NCBI GenBank assembly: GCA_030668025.1
Contig: DAOUUT010000089.1
Location: 1-12,760, forward strand
Length of the DNA: 12,760 nucleotides
Direction: 5' to 3'
Origin: Promethearchaeota archaeon
GTDB lineage: Archaea > Asgardarchaeota > Lokiarchaeia > Sigynarchaeales > SOKP01
The first letter of the stretch is position 1. Each line of letters opens with the position of its first letter. The notes below the pieces were generated by a model. That model saw only the letters and a program-made list of their open reading frames with translations, made no database searches and had not been told where the DNA came from. Made by a program: the position numbers and the translations under genes. Below, piece by piece: positions 1 to 6,682 of this stretch.

Positions 1-24
1 CTAAATATGGTGCGCAAGGGGGGA

Positions 25-54
25 ATTATTCAATTTGAAATAGATTTTCAATTT
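25..54 (-). other. Putative tRNA intron in the T-loop (about 30 nt)
   Basis: The T-stem halves GGGGG and CCCCC are separated by 37 nt instead of 7. The loop starts with canonical TTCAA (60-56). The insert forms a hairpin TTGAAA (51-46)/TTTCAA (40-35) with loop ATCTA. TTCAA can also pair with TTGAA (33-29), which could hide the T-loop in the precursor. T-loop introns near position 59/60 are known in some archaea. The exact ends are uncertain and no perfect bulge-helix-bulge is visible. Confidence 0.45.
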
Positions 55-69
55 TTTGAACCCCCGACC

Positions 70-101
70 GTCGAGATTTACGCTGTAAATCAGCGAAGAT
101 T
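70..101 (-). other. Putative tRNA intron in the variable region (about 32 nt)
   Basis: Extra sequence between the anticodon stem and the T-stem. Cutting after A44 (102) and resuming at GGTC (69-66) restores a normal AGGTC variable region, but the boundaries could slide by a base or two. It can fold as CGCTG-ATTTA-CAGCG (95-81), or alternatively pair GATTTAC (91-85) with a GTAAATC copy on either side. No clean bulge-helix-bulge motif was found by eye, so intron status is inferred from the tRNA fold. Confidence 0.5.
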
Positions 102-144
102 TACACGGTGTGAGCGTGTCGTTATACGGCTAAACCACTCGCGC

Positions 145-172
145 TAATTTTATCGAGAAATTTAAATTTATT
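145..172 (-). promoter_or_regulatory. AT-rich TATA-like element upstream of the tRNA
   Basis: Immediately upstream of the tRNA on the minus strand, AAATTTAAATTT-like sequence lies about 15 to 27 bases before G1 (around 158-170). This suits an archaeal TATA box. The whole region is AT-rich, so the assignment is weak. Confidence 0.3.
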
Positions 173-237
173 AATAATAAATTTAATAATAAAAGGTATT
201 AATATAATTTAAGAGATTCTATAGACTCTGTAACTTT

Positions 238-258
238 AAAACATATATTAAAAACATA
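238..258 (+). promoter_or_regulatory. Possible TATA box for hef
   Basis: ACATATATTAAAAAC (241-255), preceded by a short purine-rich stretch, lies about 40 to 50 bases upstream of the GTG start at 292. It could give a short-leader transcript beginning near 272-280. No Shine-Dalgarno sequence is visible before the GTG, which fits a short or absent leader. It is a guess from position in an AT-rich background. Confidence 0.25.
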
Positions 259-291
259 ACTCTTAAGAGCCTTTTAGAACGATATTTTCTG

Positions 292-2640
292 GTGATCTCT
301 ATATCAAAAAAAGAACAGTATATATCTCACCCATTAATTAAAGAAAATACAGTCTTAAGGCGAGCTTATCAAGAAAGTATATTTATTAATTGCCTAAACA
401 CCAACTGTTTAGTGGTTATTCCTACGGGGTTAGGAAAAACGATTATAGGCTTAATGTTAGCGGTACAGAGATTAACAGAAAAACCCAATTCAAAAGTAAT
501 ATTTTTAGCTCCAACCAAACCATTAGTTAATCAACATTATAAATCGTTCTTAGGATTATCTCTTATTCCGTCTCAAAGCTTGAAAGCAATTACAGGAACG
601 ACTTCACCAGAAAAAAGGAAAGAATTATGGGATGGTTTAAAGGTCGCTTTTATGACGCCACAAGTGCTCCAAAATGATATTATTTCAAATCTTTATTCAA
701 TAAACAGTGTTAGTTTAATTATTTTTGATGAATGCCATCACGCTGTTGGGGATTACGCATATTGTTTTATTGCTAAAAAGTACATGGAATCTTCGAAAAA
801 CCCCCAAATATTAGGGCTTACGGCAAGTCCAGGATCAACGGAAGGAAAGATAAACGAAATAAAGAATAATTTATTTATCGATCACCTCGAAATTAGAACT
901 GATCTTGATTCAGATGTTAAACCTTATATTTATAAAGTCGATAACGAGTGGATTAAGGTTAAGCTTCCAAGCGAGTTTTTAGATATTAAAAAAATTATTT
1001 CAGAAAAATTAAGAACAATTTATAAATGGTTAAAACAAAAGGAATTATTGAATACATCAGATATCTCTAAAGTTACAAGAAAGAATTTATTAGCTTTAGA
1101 TAAAGTAATCAATGGGAGGATTTCGACATCTAGAGCTGATGACGAGAAGTTCCAATTATTTACAGCTAAAAAATATGCTGCAAATGCTATAAGGCTTTCT
1201 CATATGGATGAACTAATAGAAACTCAGGGATTGAGCGCTTTAGATGATTACATGAAAAAAAACATAGAAAAGATAAAACAAAACACAGCAAATAAATCGT
1301 TAAAAGAACTCTTGAGAGATCCTAACATTAAACACGTTATTGAATTAATTGAAGCTAACAAAATAAAAGGACTTGTACATCCTAAACTAGAGAAATTAGC
1401 AAAAATTCTACATAATCAGATAATTGGAAATCAGAGTTCAAGAATTTTAGTATTTTGTCATTTCCGAGATTCTGTTAACAATATAGTTAAATTTCTTAAA
1501 AAAGATCCAAACATAACGGCACATAAATTCGTTGGACAACAGAATAAAACATCTGACAAAGGTTTAACTCAAAAGGAACAAATCAGTCTTCTTGACGATT
1601 TTAAGGAGGGAATTTACAATACATTAATAGCAACGAGTGTTGGCGAAGAAGGATTAGATATTGCAGAATGTGATTTAGTTATTTTTTACGACGTCGTTCC
1701 GAGTGCTGTACGTTCAATTCAACGTCGTGGGAGAACTGGAAGAAAAAAAGAAGGAAAAGTTATTATTTTGATGGCTGAGGGCACTCGTGATGAAGGGTAC
1801 TATTGGGCAGAAAGAGCTAAGGAGCGTACTATGAGACAGAGTTTAAAAAAAATAAAAGAAGCTGATTCCAACTCTAAAGTCGTTGGGCAATCGAGTCTGT
1901 TAAATTTCGTTAAAAAAGAAAAAGAAGGTAGAGATAAGGCTAATTTGAAAAATCAAAACAAAATTCAGTTGATCCAAAAAATTGAAGGTGCTGAAAAATT
2001 TACTATTATTTGTGACAATAGAGAAACCGCCTCTGCGGTTGTTAGGACGCTATCGTTAATGGGAGTTGATTTAAAATTAAAACAACTATCAGTGGCTGAT
2101 TACGTAGTGTCAGAAAGAGTTGGGATTGAACGAAAATCTGCTCAAGATTTTAACGATTCTATTAAGGATGGAAGATTATTTAACGAATTGAATGATTTAA
2201 AAAATAATTTTATTAGACCCATCTTAATTTTAGAAGGAGACCTTTTTATTAATTCAAATATTAATCAAAACGCGCTTTACGGTGCATTAACATCCATTAT
2301 TTTGAATTTAGGAATTTCTATATACAAAACAAAAGATTCCACTGAAACTGCTACTTTCCTTTTTCAATTAGCGAAAAAAGAACAATCTAGTGTTAAAGGT
2401 GAATTAAAACTAAGGTTTGAGAAGAAACCCATCGAAATTTCTCGTTTATTAGAATACATTGTTGCAGGCGTTCCTGGCGTAAATGCGCTTAGAGCAAGAA
2501 ACCTTCTTCGAGAATTGAAATCCCTCCAAGATATTTTCAACGCTGAAATTGGTGATTTATTGAAAGTTGAGAATATTGGAAAGAAAATCGCTCAAGAAAT
2601 CTATAAATTAAGTAGATTTAAATATCATAGTGAATCCTAA
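292..2640 (+). CDS. hef: Hef: archaeal XPF/FANCM-type helicase-nuclease
   Basis: A 782-residue protein matching the full Hef architecture, close in length to euryarchaeal Hef. The N-terminal SF2 helicase has motif I PTGLGKT (44-50), motif II DECH (146-149), motif III LTASPGST (176-183) and motif VI RRGRTGR (478-484). After a short linker comes an XPF-type nuclease with DNRE (575-578) and the catalytic ERKSAQD signature (613-619). A tandem helix-hairpin-helix tail (about 725-775) follows. Hef acts on stalled or branched replication forks: the helicase remodels the fork and the nuclease cuts it. The start is GTG; the next methionine lies inside the helicase core, just after motif I, and the reading frame is open upstream only to position 208 with no ATG. 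All key motifs look intact. It stands alone, 19 bases from the convergent aminotransferase gene. Confidence 0.95.
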   Translation: MISISKKEQYISHPLIKENTVLRRAYQESIFINCLNTNCLVVIPTGLGKTIIGLMLAVQRLTEKPNSKVIFLAPTKPLVNQHYKSFLGLSLIPSQSLKAITGTTSPEKRKELWDGLKVAFMTPQVLQNDIISNLYSINSVSLIIFDECHHAVGDYAYCFIAKKYMESSKNPQILGLTASPGSTEGKINEIKNNLFIDHLEIRTDLDSDVKPYIYKVDNEWIKVKLPSEFLDIKKIISEKLRTIYKWLKQKELLNTSDISKVTRKNLLALDKVINGRISTSRADDEKFQLFTAKKYAANAIRLSHMDELIETQGLSALDDYMKKNIEKIKQNTANKSLKELLRDPNIKHVIELIEANKIKGLVHPKLEKLAKILHNQIIGNQSSRILVFCHFRDSVNNIVKFLKKDPNITAHKFVGQQNKTSDKGLTQKEQISLLDDFKEGIYNTLIATSVGEEGLDIAECDLVIFYDVVPSAVRSIQRRGRTGRKKEGKVIILMAEGTRDEGYYWAERAKERTMRQSLKKIKEADSNSKVVGQSSLLNFVKKEKEGRDKANLKNQNKIQLIQKIEGAEKFTIICDNRETASAVVRTLSLMGVDLKLKQLSVADYVVSERVGIERKSAQDFNDSIKDGRLFNELNDLKNNFIRPILILEGDLFINSNINQNALYGALTSIILNLGISIYKTKDSTETATFLFQLAKKEQSSVKGELKLRFEKKPIEISRLLEYIVAGVPGVNALRARNLLRELKSLQDIFNAEIGDLLKVENIGKKIAQEIYKLSRFKYHSES

Positions 2641-2659
2641 ATTTAGAAAAAAAATATTA

Positions 2660-3967
2660 TTAACTTAATTTTTTAAGATTATGGACACCTTTACCTATTC
2701 TCTCAATAATCTCTTCAATTTCCTCTTCTTTCACGATTAATGGTGGCATCATAATAAGAGTATCTTTTCTATTACCACAGTAATTTTGTAACACGCCTTC
2801 TTTTATTATGGAGAGCATAGCTAATTGCCCAAATGTTTCACTATTAAACTCCATCCCCCATATAAGGCCTCTTCCCCTCACTTCTTTTATTAGTTCAGAA
2901 TTATCGTCCGCTATTTCTTCTAAACCTTTACCAAATAACTTACCCATTTCTTTTACATGTTTTAAAAATACGGGATCGGACTGTATGTCTAACATCTCGC
3001 ACGCAATCGCACAACCCAAATCTGAGCCACCAGTTGTAGAAATATGAATGAACGGGTCGTCCTTAAAAACTGACTTCTCTATAAATGGTTTGTAACTACA
3101 AGTAGAAATTGGATATATCCCCGAGCTCATACCTTTCCCTAAAACCATAAAATCAGGAACAACTTTTTCATTCTCATATAAACCACCATAAATCGCCCAG
3201 AAATGACTTGTTCGCCCAAGTCCGGCTTGGACTTCGTCAATGATCATCATAACACCATGTTCGTCGCAGAGTTCCCGAACTTCTGAAAAGTACCCTTCTG
3301 GAGCGATTAATACTCCGGCTGTTGCAGGAATTGTTTCTAAAATAACGCACGCAACATCGTCCGAAATAGTTTTTTTCAAGGCGTCTCCATCGCCAAAAGG
3401 AACTTGCTCAAAACCAGGAAGATTCCATAGAAAGTTTTCTTTAAAGCCAGGGTCTCCAGTTGCCAAGGCAAATCCGGTATGTCCGTGAAATCCTCCAATT
3501 GCGGAGATACAACCTTTCCTTTTTGTATATGCCCTTGAAAACTTAATGGCAGTATCAACTGCTTCACCACCGCTAACTCCAAATGTAGTTTTTGTTATTC
3601 CTGGAGGCATTAATTCCGCTAATCTTTTCCCCAAAATAGCTCTCCATTCTGATAATAACAGGTGATCACCAATATCTAACCCTCCATCTAAGGCATCCTT
3701 AAGAACTTGAATAATTCTTGGATTTTGATGACCTAAATTATAAACACCTCCACAAGTATGGCAATTAAACAGTTCCATTGGTGGATCAGAAGGTTTTGGT
3801 CCAGCAAGTGTCCCAAGTTTAACTCCTTTCCGCTCTCCCGGTACAACACCTAATCCAAATCCTTTAAAAGTGCGGACTTTTGGTGCGTTCACATGCTTAG
3901 CGTATAATTTCATTAACTCTTTTTGTGATAAAGTCCCGATATATTTTTTATTCGAACGATTTTCCAT
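2660..3967 (-). CDS. Class-III PLP-dependent aminotransferase, substrate unknown
   Basis: A 435-residue fold-type I PLP enzyme of the class-III (ornithine/acetylornithine/GABA aminotransferase-like) family. Visible marks are a GGE motif after an FGVSGGEAVD-like stretch for phosphate binding, GGFHGHTG, the DEVQAGLGRT motif with PLP-ring aspartate D244, and the Schiff-base lysine K278 in VLGKGMSSG. The C-terminal small domain has RGRGLIWGMEF and ends in an acidic helix. Such enzymes move an amino group from an omega- or alpha-amino donor to 2-oxoglutarate or pyruvate; some class-III members instead act as racemases or aminomutases. Neighbouring genes (hef, a GTPase) give no pathway, so the substrate is left open. 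ATG start at 3967; no Shine-Dalgarno sequence, and an inverted repeat lies just upstream. It faces hef tail to tail. Confidence 0.9.
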   Translation of the reverse strand: MENRSNKKYIGTLSQKELMKLYAKHVNAPKVRTFKGFGLGVVPGERKGVKLGTLAGPKPSDPPMELFNCHTCGGVYNLGHQNPRIIQVLKDALDGGLDIGDHLLLSEWRAILGKRLAELMPPGITKTTFGVSGGEAVDTAIKFSRAYTKRKGCISAIGGFHGHTGFALATGDPGFKENFLWNLPGFEQVPFGDGDALKKTISDDVACVILETIPATAGVLIAPEGYFSEVRELCDEHGVMMIIDEVQAGLGRTSHFWAIYGGLYENEKVVPDFMVLGKGMSSGIYPISTCSYKPFIEKSVFKDDPFIHISTTGGSDLGCAIACEMLDIQSDPVFLKHVKEMGKLFGKGLEEIADDNSELIKEVRGRGLIWGMEFNSETFGQLAMLSIIKEGVLQNYCGNRKDTLIMMPPLIVKEEEIEEIIERIGKGVHNLKKLS

Positions 3968-3974
3968 GATTTGA

Positions 3975-4002
3975 CAATATTTTTTTTTCTATTAAAATAT
4001 TG
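3975..4002. repeat. Inverted repeat ahead of the aminotransferase gene
   Basis: CAATATTTT (3975-3983) and AAAATATTG (3994-4002) form a perfect 9-bp inverted repeat with a 10-base spacer. It begins 8 bases upstream of the ATG on the minus strand. The position suits an operator over the transcription start or a 5'-leader hairpin. A/T-only arms can occur by chance here, so function is unproven. Confidence 0.35.
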
Positions 4003-4267
4003 CTTATAGTTTTTAATGTAAAAGCGTAAGAACACACACGTGGAAGTAAATTTAGCATTTTTTTATTCAAAATTGAATTCTATAAATAAAAGGATATTTT
4101 TTATGGTAAATAATACTAAAAAGATTGTAATAAAATTTCATAATGCATGAGAAATTTTTTAAAAATTGAAAAAACAAACAATTAAAATTAGTAATAAAAT
4201 TTTTATGATTAAAGATTAATACTTTTGTTTTAATATTTACATTAATAAGATTATAATCAAAAAACTT

Positions 4268-4272
4268 GGTGG
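4268..4272 (+). promoter_or_regulatory. GGTGG ribosome binding site that sets the GTPase start
   Basis: GGTGG, whose GGTG matches the archaeal anti-Shine-Dalgarno complement (GAGGTGAT), ends 7 bases before the ATT codon at 4280. This is a standard spacing. It is the only convincing site upstream of the P-loop and argues for initiation at that codon. Confidence 0.5.
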
Positions 4273-4279
4273 AAAAACA

Positions 4280-4870
4280 ATTATCAAATTTAAAGTAATA
4301 GTAGCCGGTGCTAAAAATGTAGGAAAAACTTCACTCATTAGGCGCTACGCCACTGGAAAGTTTGATAAATCAACTTTATCGACAATAGGGGTTGATTTCG
4401 AAACAAAAAAGGTTGTAGTGGATGATACAGAGATTCTCCTCAATATTTGGGATTTTGCTGGAGAAAAAAAGTTTCGTCTTTTATTACCCTCTTACGTTTC
4501 GGGTGCTTCTGGGGCTTTAATGCTTTACGACATAACAAATAAAGATTCTCTAGAAGATCTTCACAATTGGATTAAGGTTATTACTTCCGTTCCAAATTCT
4601 CCAAAAACAAAATTAATGATTGAAGCTAAGATTGATTTAGAAAACCAAAGGGAAGTCAAACATGAAGAGGCTAAAGAAGTATTTGATAAATACAAATTTC
4701 AAGGAGATATAATTGGAATTTCTTCAAAGACGGGAGAAAATGTAGAAAATGTCTTCGAAATGCTTGGACGAGAGATTCTCAAGAATTCTTTAAAAAAATG
4801 TTCTAGTTGTAGTAAATATTATCCATTGGAACTTAAGTACTGCCAGTATTGTGGTCAAAAAACGCGCTAA
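4280..4870 (+). CDS. Asgard Rab/Ras-like small GTPase with C-terminal zinc ribbon
   Basis: A 196-residue small GTPase if translation starts at ATT 4280. Numbering then matches Ras closely: P-loop G10-AKNVG-K16-T17, switch I threonine T35 in STIGVDF, G3 D58-F-A-G61, G4 A116-K-I-D119, G5 S148-S-K150. A frame starting at GTG 4418 would lose the P-loop and switch I and cannot be the whole protein. The frame is open back to 4220, but upstream of 4418 it has no ATG, GTG or TTG. Two residues differ from classic Ras: Glu62 after DFAG, where Gln61 is usual, and Ala116 for the Asn of NKxD. The C-terminus (174-191) carries CxxC-x10-CxxC, a zinc ribbon in place of a lipidated cysteine tail. It should bind GTP and switch conformation; its partner and location are unknown. 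It is monocistronic. Confidence 0.9.
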   Translation: MIKFKVIVAGAKNVGKTSLIRRYATGKFDKSTLSTIGVDFETKKVVVDDTEILLNIWDFAGEKKFRLLLPSYVSGASGALMLYDITNKDSLEDLHNWIKVITSVPNSPKTKLMIEAKIDLENQREVKHEEAKEVFDKYKFQGDIIGISSKTGENVENVFEMLGREILKNSLKKCSSCSKYYPLELKYCQYCGQKTR

Positions 4871-5002
4871 TTCCACTATATTGAAAAAAATTCTTGTCGA
4901 CCAAATGGTACAGATGATTTTAAAATCGCTACCTAATTTTTAATTATAAGGAAATTAATTATTTAGAATTTGAAATTAATAAATTTAATAATTTTTTGAA
5001 AA

Positions 5003-5021
5003 TTTAATATAATATAAAAAG
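5003..5021 (+). promoter_or_regulatory. TATA box for the nucleotide-sugar gene pair
   Basis: TTTAATATAATATAAAAAG ends 14 bases before the ATG at 5035. A TATA box centred here would start transcription at or within a few bases of the ATG, so the message is probably leaderless. This agrees with the lack of a Shine-Dalgarno sequence. Confidence 0.4.
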
Positions 5022-5034
5022 ACGGTACATAAAT

Positions 5035-6096
5035 ATGACTTATAATATACAAGATGATATTTCTGAAATAATTGATCGTTTAAGTAAAGATAACATATCA
5101 TTTCAAAACAAAACTATTTTAGTAACTGGAGGCGCAGGATTCCTAGGTTCTTGGGTGTGCGATGTTCTAGTAAAACAAGGGGCATATTGCATATGTTTAG
5201 ATAATTTAACTTCAGGGAGGTTCGATAATATCTCCCAATTGATGGAAAAAGAAAATTTCCGTTTTATTAATCACGATATTTCTAATCCTATTTATTTTGG
5301 ATTTACTCATCATCCAAAAGGGATTTGCGTGGGCGATATTAAGAGAATTGATATTGTTATGCATTTGGCTAGCAGGGCATCTCCATTTGAATTTAAAAGA
5401 TTTCCAATTCCAATACTAAAAAGTAATACTCTTGGAACGATGAACGCTTTAGGTATTGCGAAAGCCCATAATGCTTTATTTTTCTATACAAGTACTTCGG
5501 AAGTTTATGGTAATCCTCCCGATGAAGCAATTCCGACATCTGAAACTTATTTTGGGCATGTAAACCCCGTAGGTCCCAGAAGTTGTTACGATGAGTCTAA
5601 AAGGGCTGGAGAAGCTTTTGTCAAAGCGTATGAATTACAGCACGGAATCAGAACGAAAGTAATAAGAATTTTTAACACTTCGGGACCAAGAATCAGATAT
5701 GGGCCAGAGTTTGGAAGAGTAGTTCCAAACTTTATTCATCAAGCGTTAAACGACGAAGATATAACAATTTTTGGCGATGGTTCTCAAACTCGCTCTTTCA
5801 TTTATGTTGTAGATGAGATTGAAGGGATTTTAAAGGTAGTTTATAAAGACGAAACAATTGGAGAAGTTATTAATTTGGGTAATAATAAAGAATACACTAT
5901 TATACAATTAGCTAAAATCATAAAAGAATTGACTAATTCTAATTCAGAAATTGTATTCAAGCCTTTACCTATTGACGATCCTGTTAGAAGATCTGCTGAT
6001 TTAAGAAAAGCAAAAAGAATTCTAAATTGGCAACCTACAACTTCTTTAAAAGAGGGGTTATTGAAAACAATAGCTTGGTTTAAAGATAATGTCTAA
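5035..6096 (+). CDS. NAD-dependent epimerase/dehydratase, UDP-glucuronate decarboxylase-like
   Basis: A 353-residue extended short-chain dehydrogenase. The Rossmann motif TGGAGFLG (31-38) follows an N-terminal extension of about 25 residues. The catalytic set is STSEVYG (153-159) and YDESK (185-189). The pattern VNPVGPRSCYDESKR, the later GRVVPNFI and GDGSQTRSFIYVVDE, and the C-terminal PLPIDDPVRRSADL most resemble UDP-glucuronate decarboxylase (UDP-xylose synthase), which oxidises, decarboxylates and re-reduces UDP-glucuronate using bound NAD. A 4-epimerase or 4,6-dehydratase on another nucleotide sugar is the main alternative. It acts in the cytosol to supply an activated sugar. The stop codon overlaps the next gene, a DUF1616 membrane protein rich in glycosylation sites, which fits a role in surface glycosylation. 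Confidence 0.88.
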   Translation: MTYNIQDDISEIIDRLSKDNISFQNKTILVTGGAGFLGSWVCDVLVKQGAYCICLDNLTSGRFDNISQLMEKENFRFINHDISNPIYFGFTHHPKGICVGDIKRIDIVMHLASRASPFEFKRFPIPILKSNTLGTMNALGIAKAHNALFFYTSTSEVYGNPPDEAIPTSETYFGHVNPVGPRSCYDESKRAGEAFVKAYELQHGIRTKVIRIFNTSGPRIRYGPEFGRVVPNFIHQALNDEDITIFGDGSQTRSFIYVVDEIEGILKVVYKDETIGEVINLGNNKEYTIIQLAKIIKELTNSNSEIVFKPLPIDDPVRRSADLRKAKRILNWQPTTSLKEGLLKTIAWFKDNV

Positions 6097-6613
6097 AATG
6101 AATAGTAAAGAGGAAAAAAGAAAAGTACTTAATAGTTATAAAGAATTTGATAAAATTCTCAAAATTCTCTTAATTATTGGTATAATCATTGTTTCTGGCT
6201 TTATAATTTATGCCGTATTAACACCTAAACCCGGTTATTGGTATCTTGGTATTTTGAATTCTGACAAAAAAGCAGAAAATTACCCTACAAATGCTGCAGT
6301 TGACGAAAATATTACTTTTTATATTTCTGTTGGAAATTATTTAAATCGGGATTTTTCATTCCAATTAGAAATTTTAAAGGGAAATAACGATACTGTACTA
6401 AGCTCATCACCCTCAATAAACGCAACCTCATTTGTAAATTCGTCATCAATTACTTTATCACATAGTGGGGTTTGGATTTCAAATGCATTTAACGTTTCCT
6501 TTTCACAGGCTGGAACGAATCAAACTATAATTGCGGAATTATGGGAAATCCCTTCTGCAGGAATTAGAAGATTTTATGATGTTGTATATGTAAGATTAAA
6601 TATTACTTCTTAA
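6089..6613 (+). CDS. DUF1616-type membrane protein with N-glycosylated exterior domain
   Basis: A 174-residue protein with a basic N-terminal cytoplasmic segment (1-22), one hydrophobic segment (about 23-44) and a C-terminal beta-rich domain predicted outside the cell. The ITPK-like LTPKPGYWYLGIL, YPTNAAVDENITF and GIRRFYDVVYVRL pattern resembles archaeal DUF1616 proteins, whose biochemical role is not known. The exterior part holds seven N-X-S/T sequons (N74, N100, N111, N117, N135, N144, N171), so it is likely heavily N-glycosylated. The ATG at 6089 overlaps the end of the sugar-enzyme gene by 8 bases, implying coupled translation; a second ATG at 6098 is also possible. Functionally it may be an acceptor or accessory of the glycosylation pathway; this is inference. 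Confidence 0.7.
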   Translation: MSKMNSKEEKRKVLNSYKEFDKILKILLIIGIIIVSGFIIYAVLTPKPGYWYLGILNSDKKAENYPTNAAVDENITFYISVGNYLNRDFSFQLEILKGNNDTVLSSSPSINATSFVNSSSITLSHSGVWISNAFNVSFSQAGTNQTIIAELWEIPSAGIRRFYDVVYVRLNITS

Positions 6614-6682
6614 CAATCTTGAAAATTAAAAGATAAAAATAGAATAAATCTTAATTATAGCAATAAAATAAATCGTAATAAT

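Larger units (their letters stand above)
8..144 (-). tRNA. tRNA-Val (CAC anticodon) interrupted by two insertions
   Basis: Read on the minus strand from 144. The acceptor strand GCGCGAG (144-138) pairs over all 7 bp, with one G-U, with CTTGCGC (18-12). It is followed by A73 and an encoded CCA (10-8). The D-arm is GTTT...TAAC (135-121). The anticodon stem ACACG/CGTGT (119-115, 107-103) closes the loop CTCACAC with anticodon CAC at 112-110, which reads the valine codon GUG. The T-stem is GGGGG (65-61)/CCCCC (23-19), and the T-loop begins TTCAA. About 32 extra nucleotides lie in the variable region and about 30 in the T-loop. Removing them gives a 75-nt tRNA with an AGGTC variable region. The D-loop is short and has G18 but no G19. 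The stems are seen directly; identity rests on the anticodon and A73. Whether the gene is spliced and active, or is a decayed copy, cannot be decided from sequence alone. Confidence 0.75.
3968..4279. other. Gene-free AT-rich intergenic region
   Basis: A 312-base divergent spacer between the aminotransferase and GTPase genes. It must hold both promoters. It contains the inverted repeat at 3975-4002 and a 12-base direct repeat GTAATAAAATTT (4127-4138 and 4191-4202). There is also a 15-codon ATG frame at 4104-4151 preceded by AAAGGA, which is too short to call a gene. No tRNA fold or other RNA gene was recognised. A single clear TATA box cannot be picked out because most of the stretch is A and T. 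Confidence 0.6.

Noticed and set aside
66..102. Long variable arm of a type II (Leu/Ser) tRNA
   Set aside because: The anticodon is CAC, the D-arm is of valine type, and 37 nt is longer than normal type II arms. An insertion in a class I tRNA fits better.
4104..4151. 15-codon ATG frame with AAAGGA upstream, in the gene-poor spacer
   Set aside because: Too short to separate from chance in AT-rich sequence, and not in frame with the GTPase.
4127..4202. 12-base direct repeat GTAATAAAATTT as a possible att site or short repeat array
   Set aside because: Only two copies, 64 bases apart, of low-complexity sequence with no integrase nearby and no spacer regularity, so neither an attachment site nor a CRISPR.
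4418..4870. GTPase called from the GTG at 4418
   Set aside because: This would omit the P-loop and switch I, which are plainly encoded in the same frame upstream.
4916..4927. 12-bp palindrome GATTTTAAAATC after the GTPase gene
   Set aside because: A/T-rich perfect palindrome with no loop and no T-run after it; probably chance in this composition.
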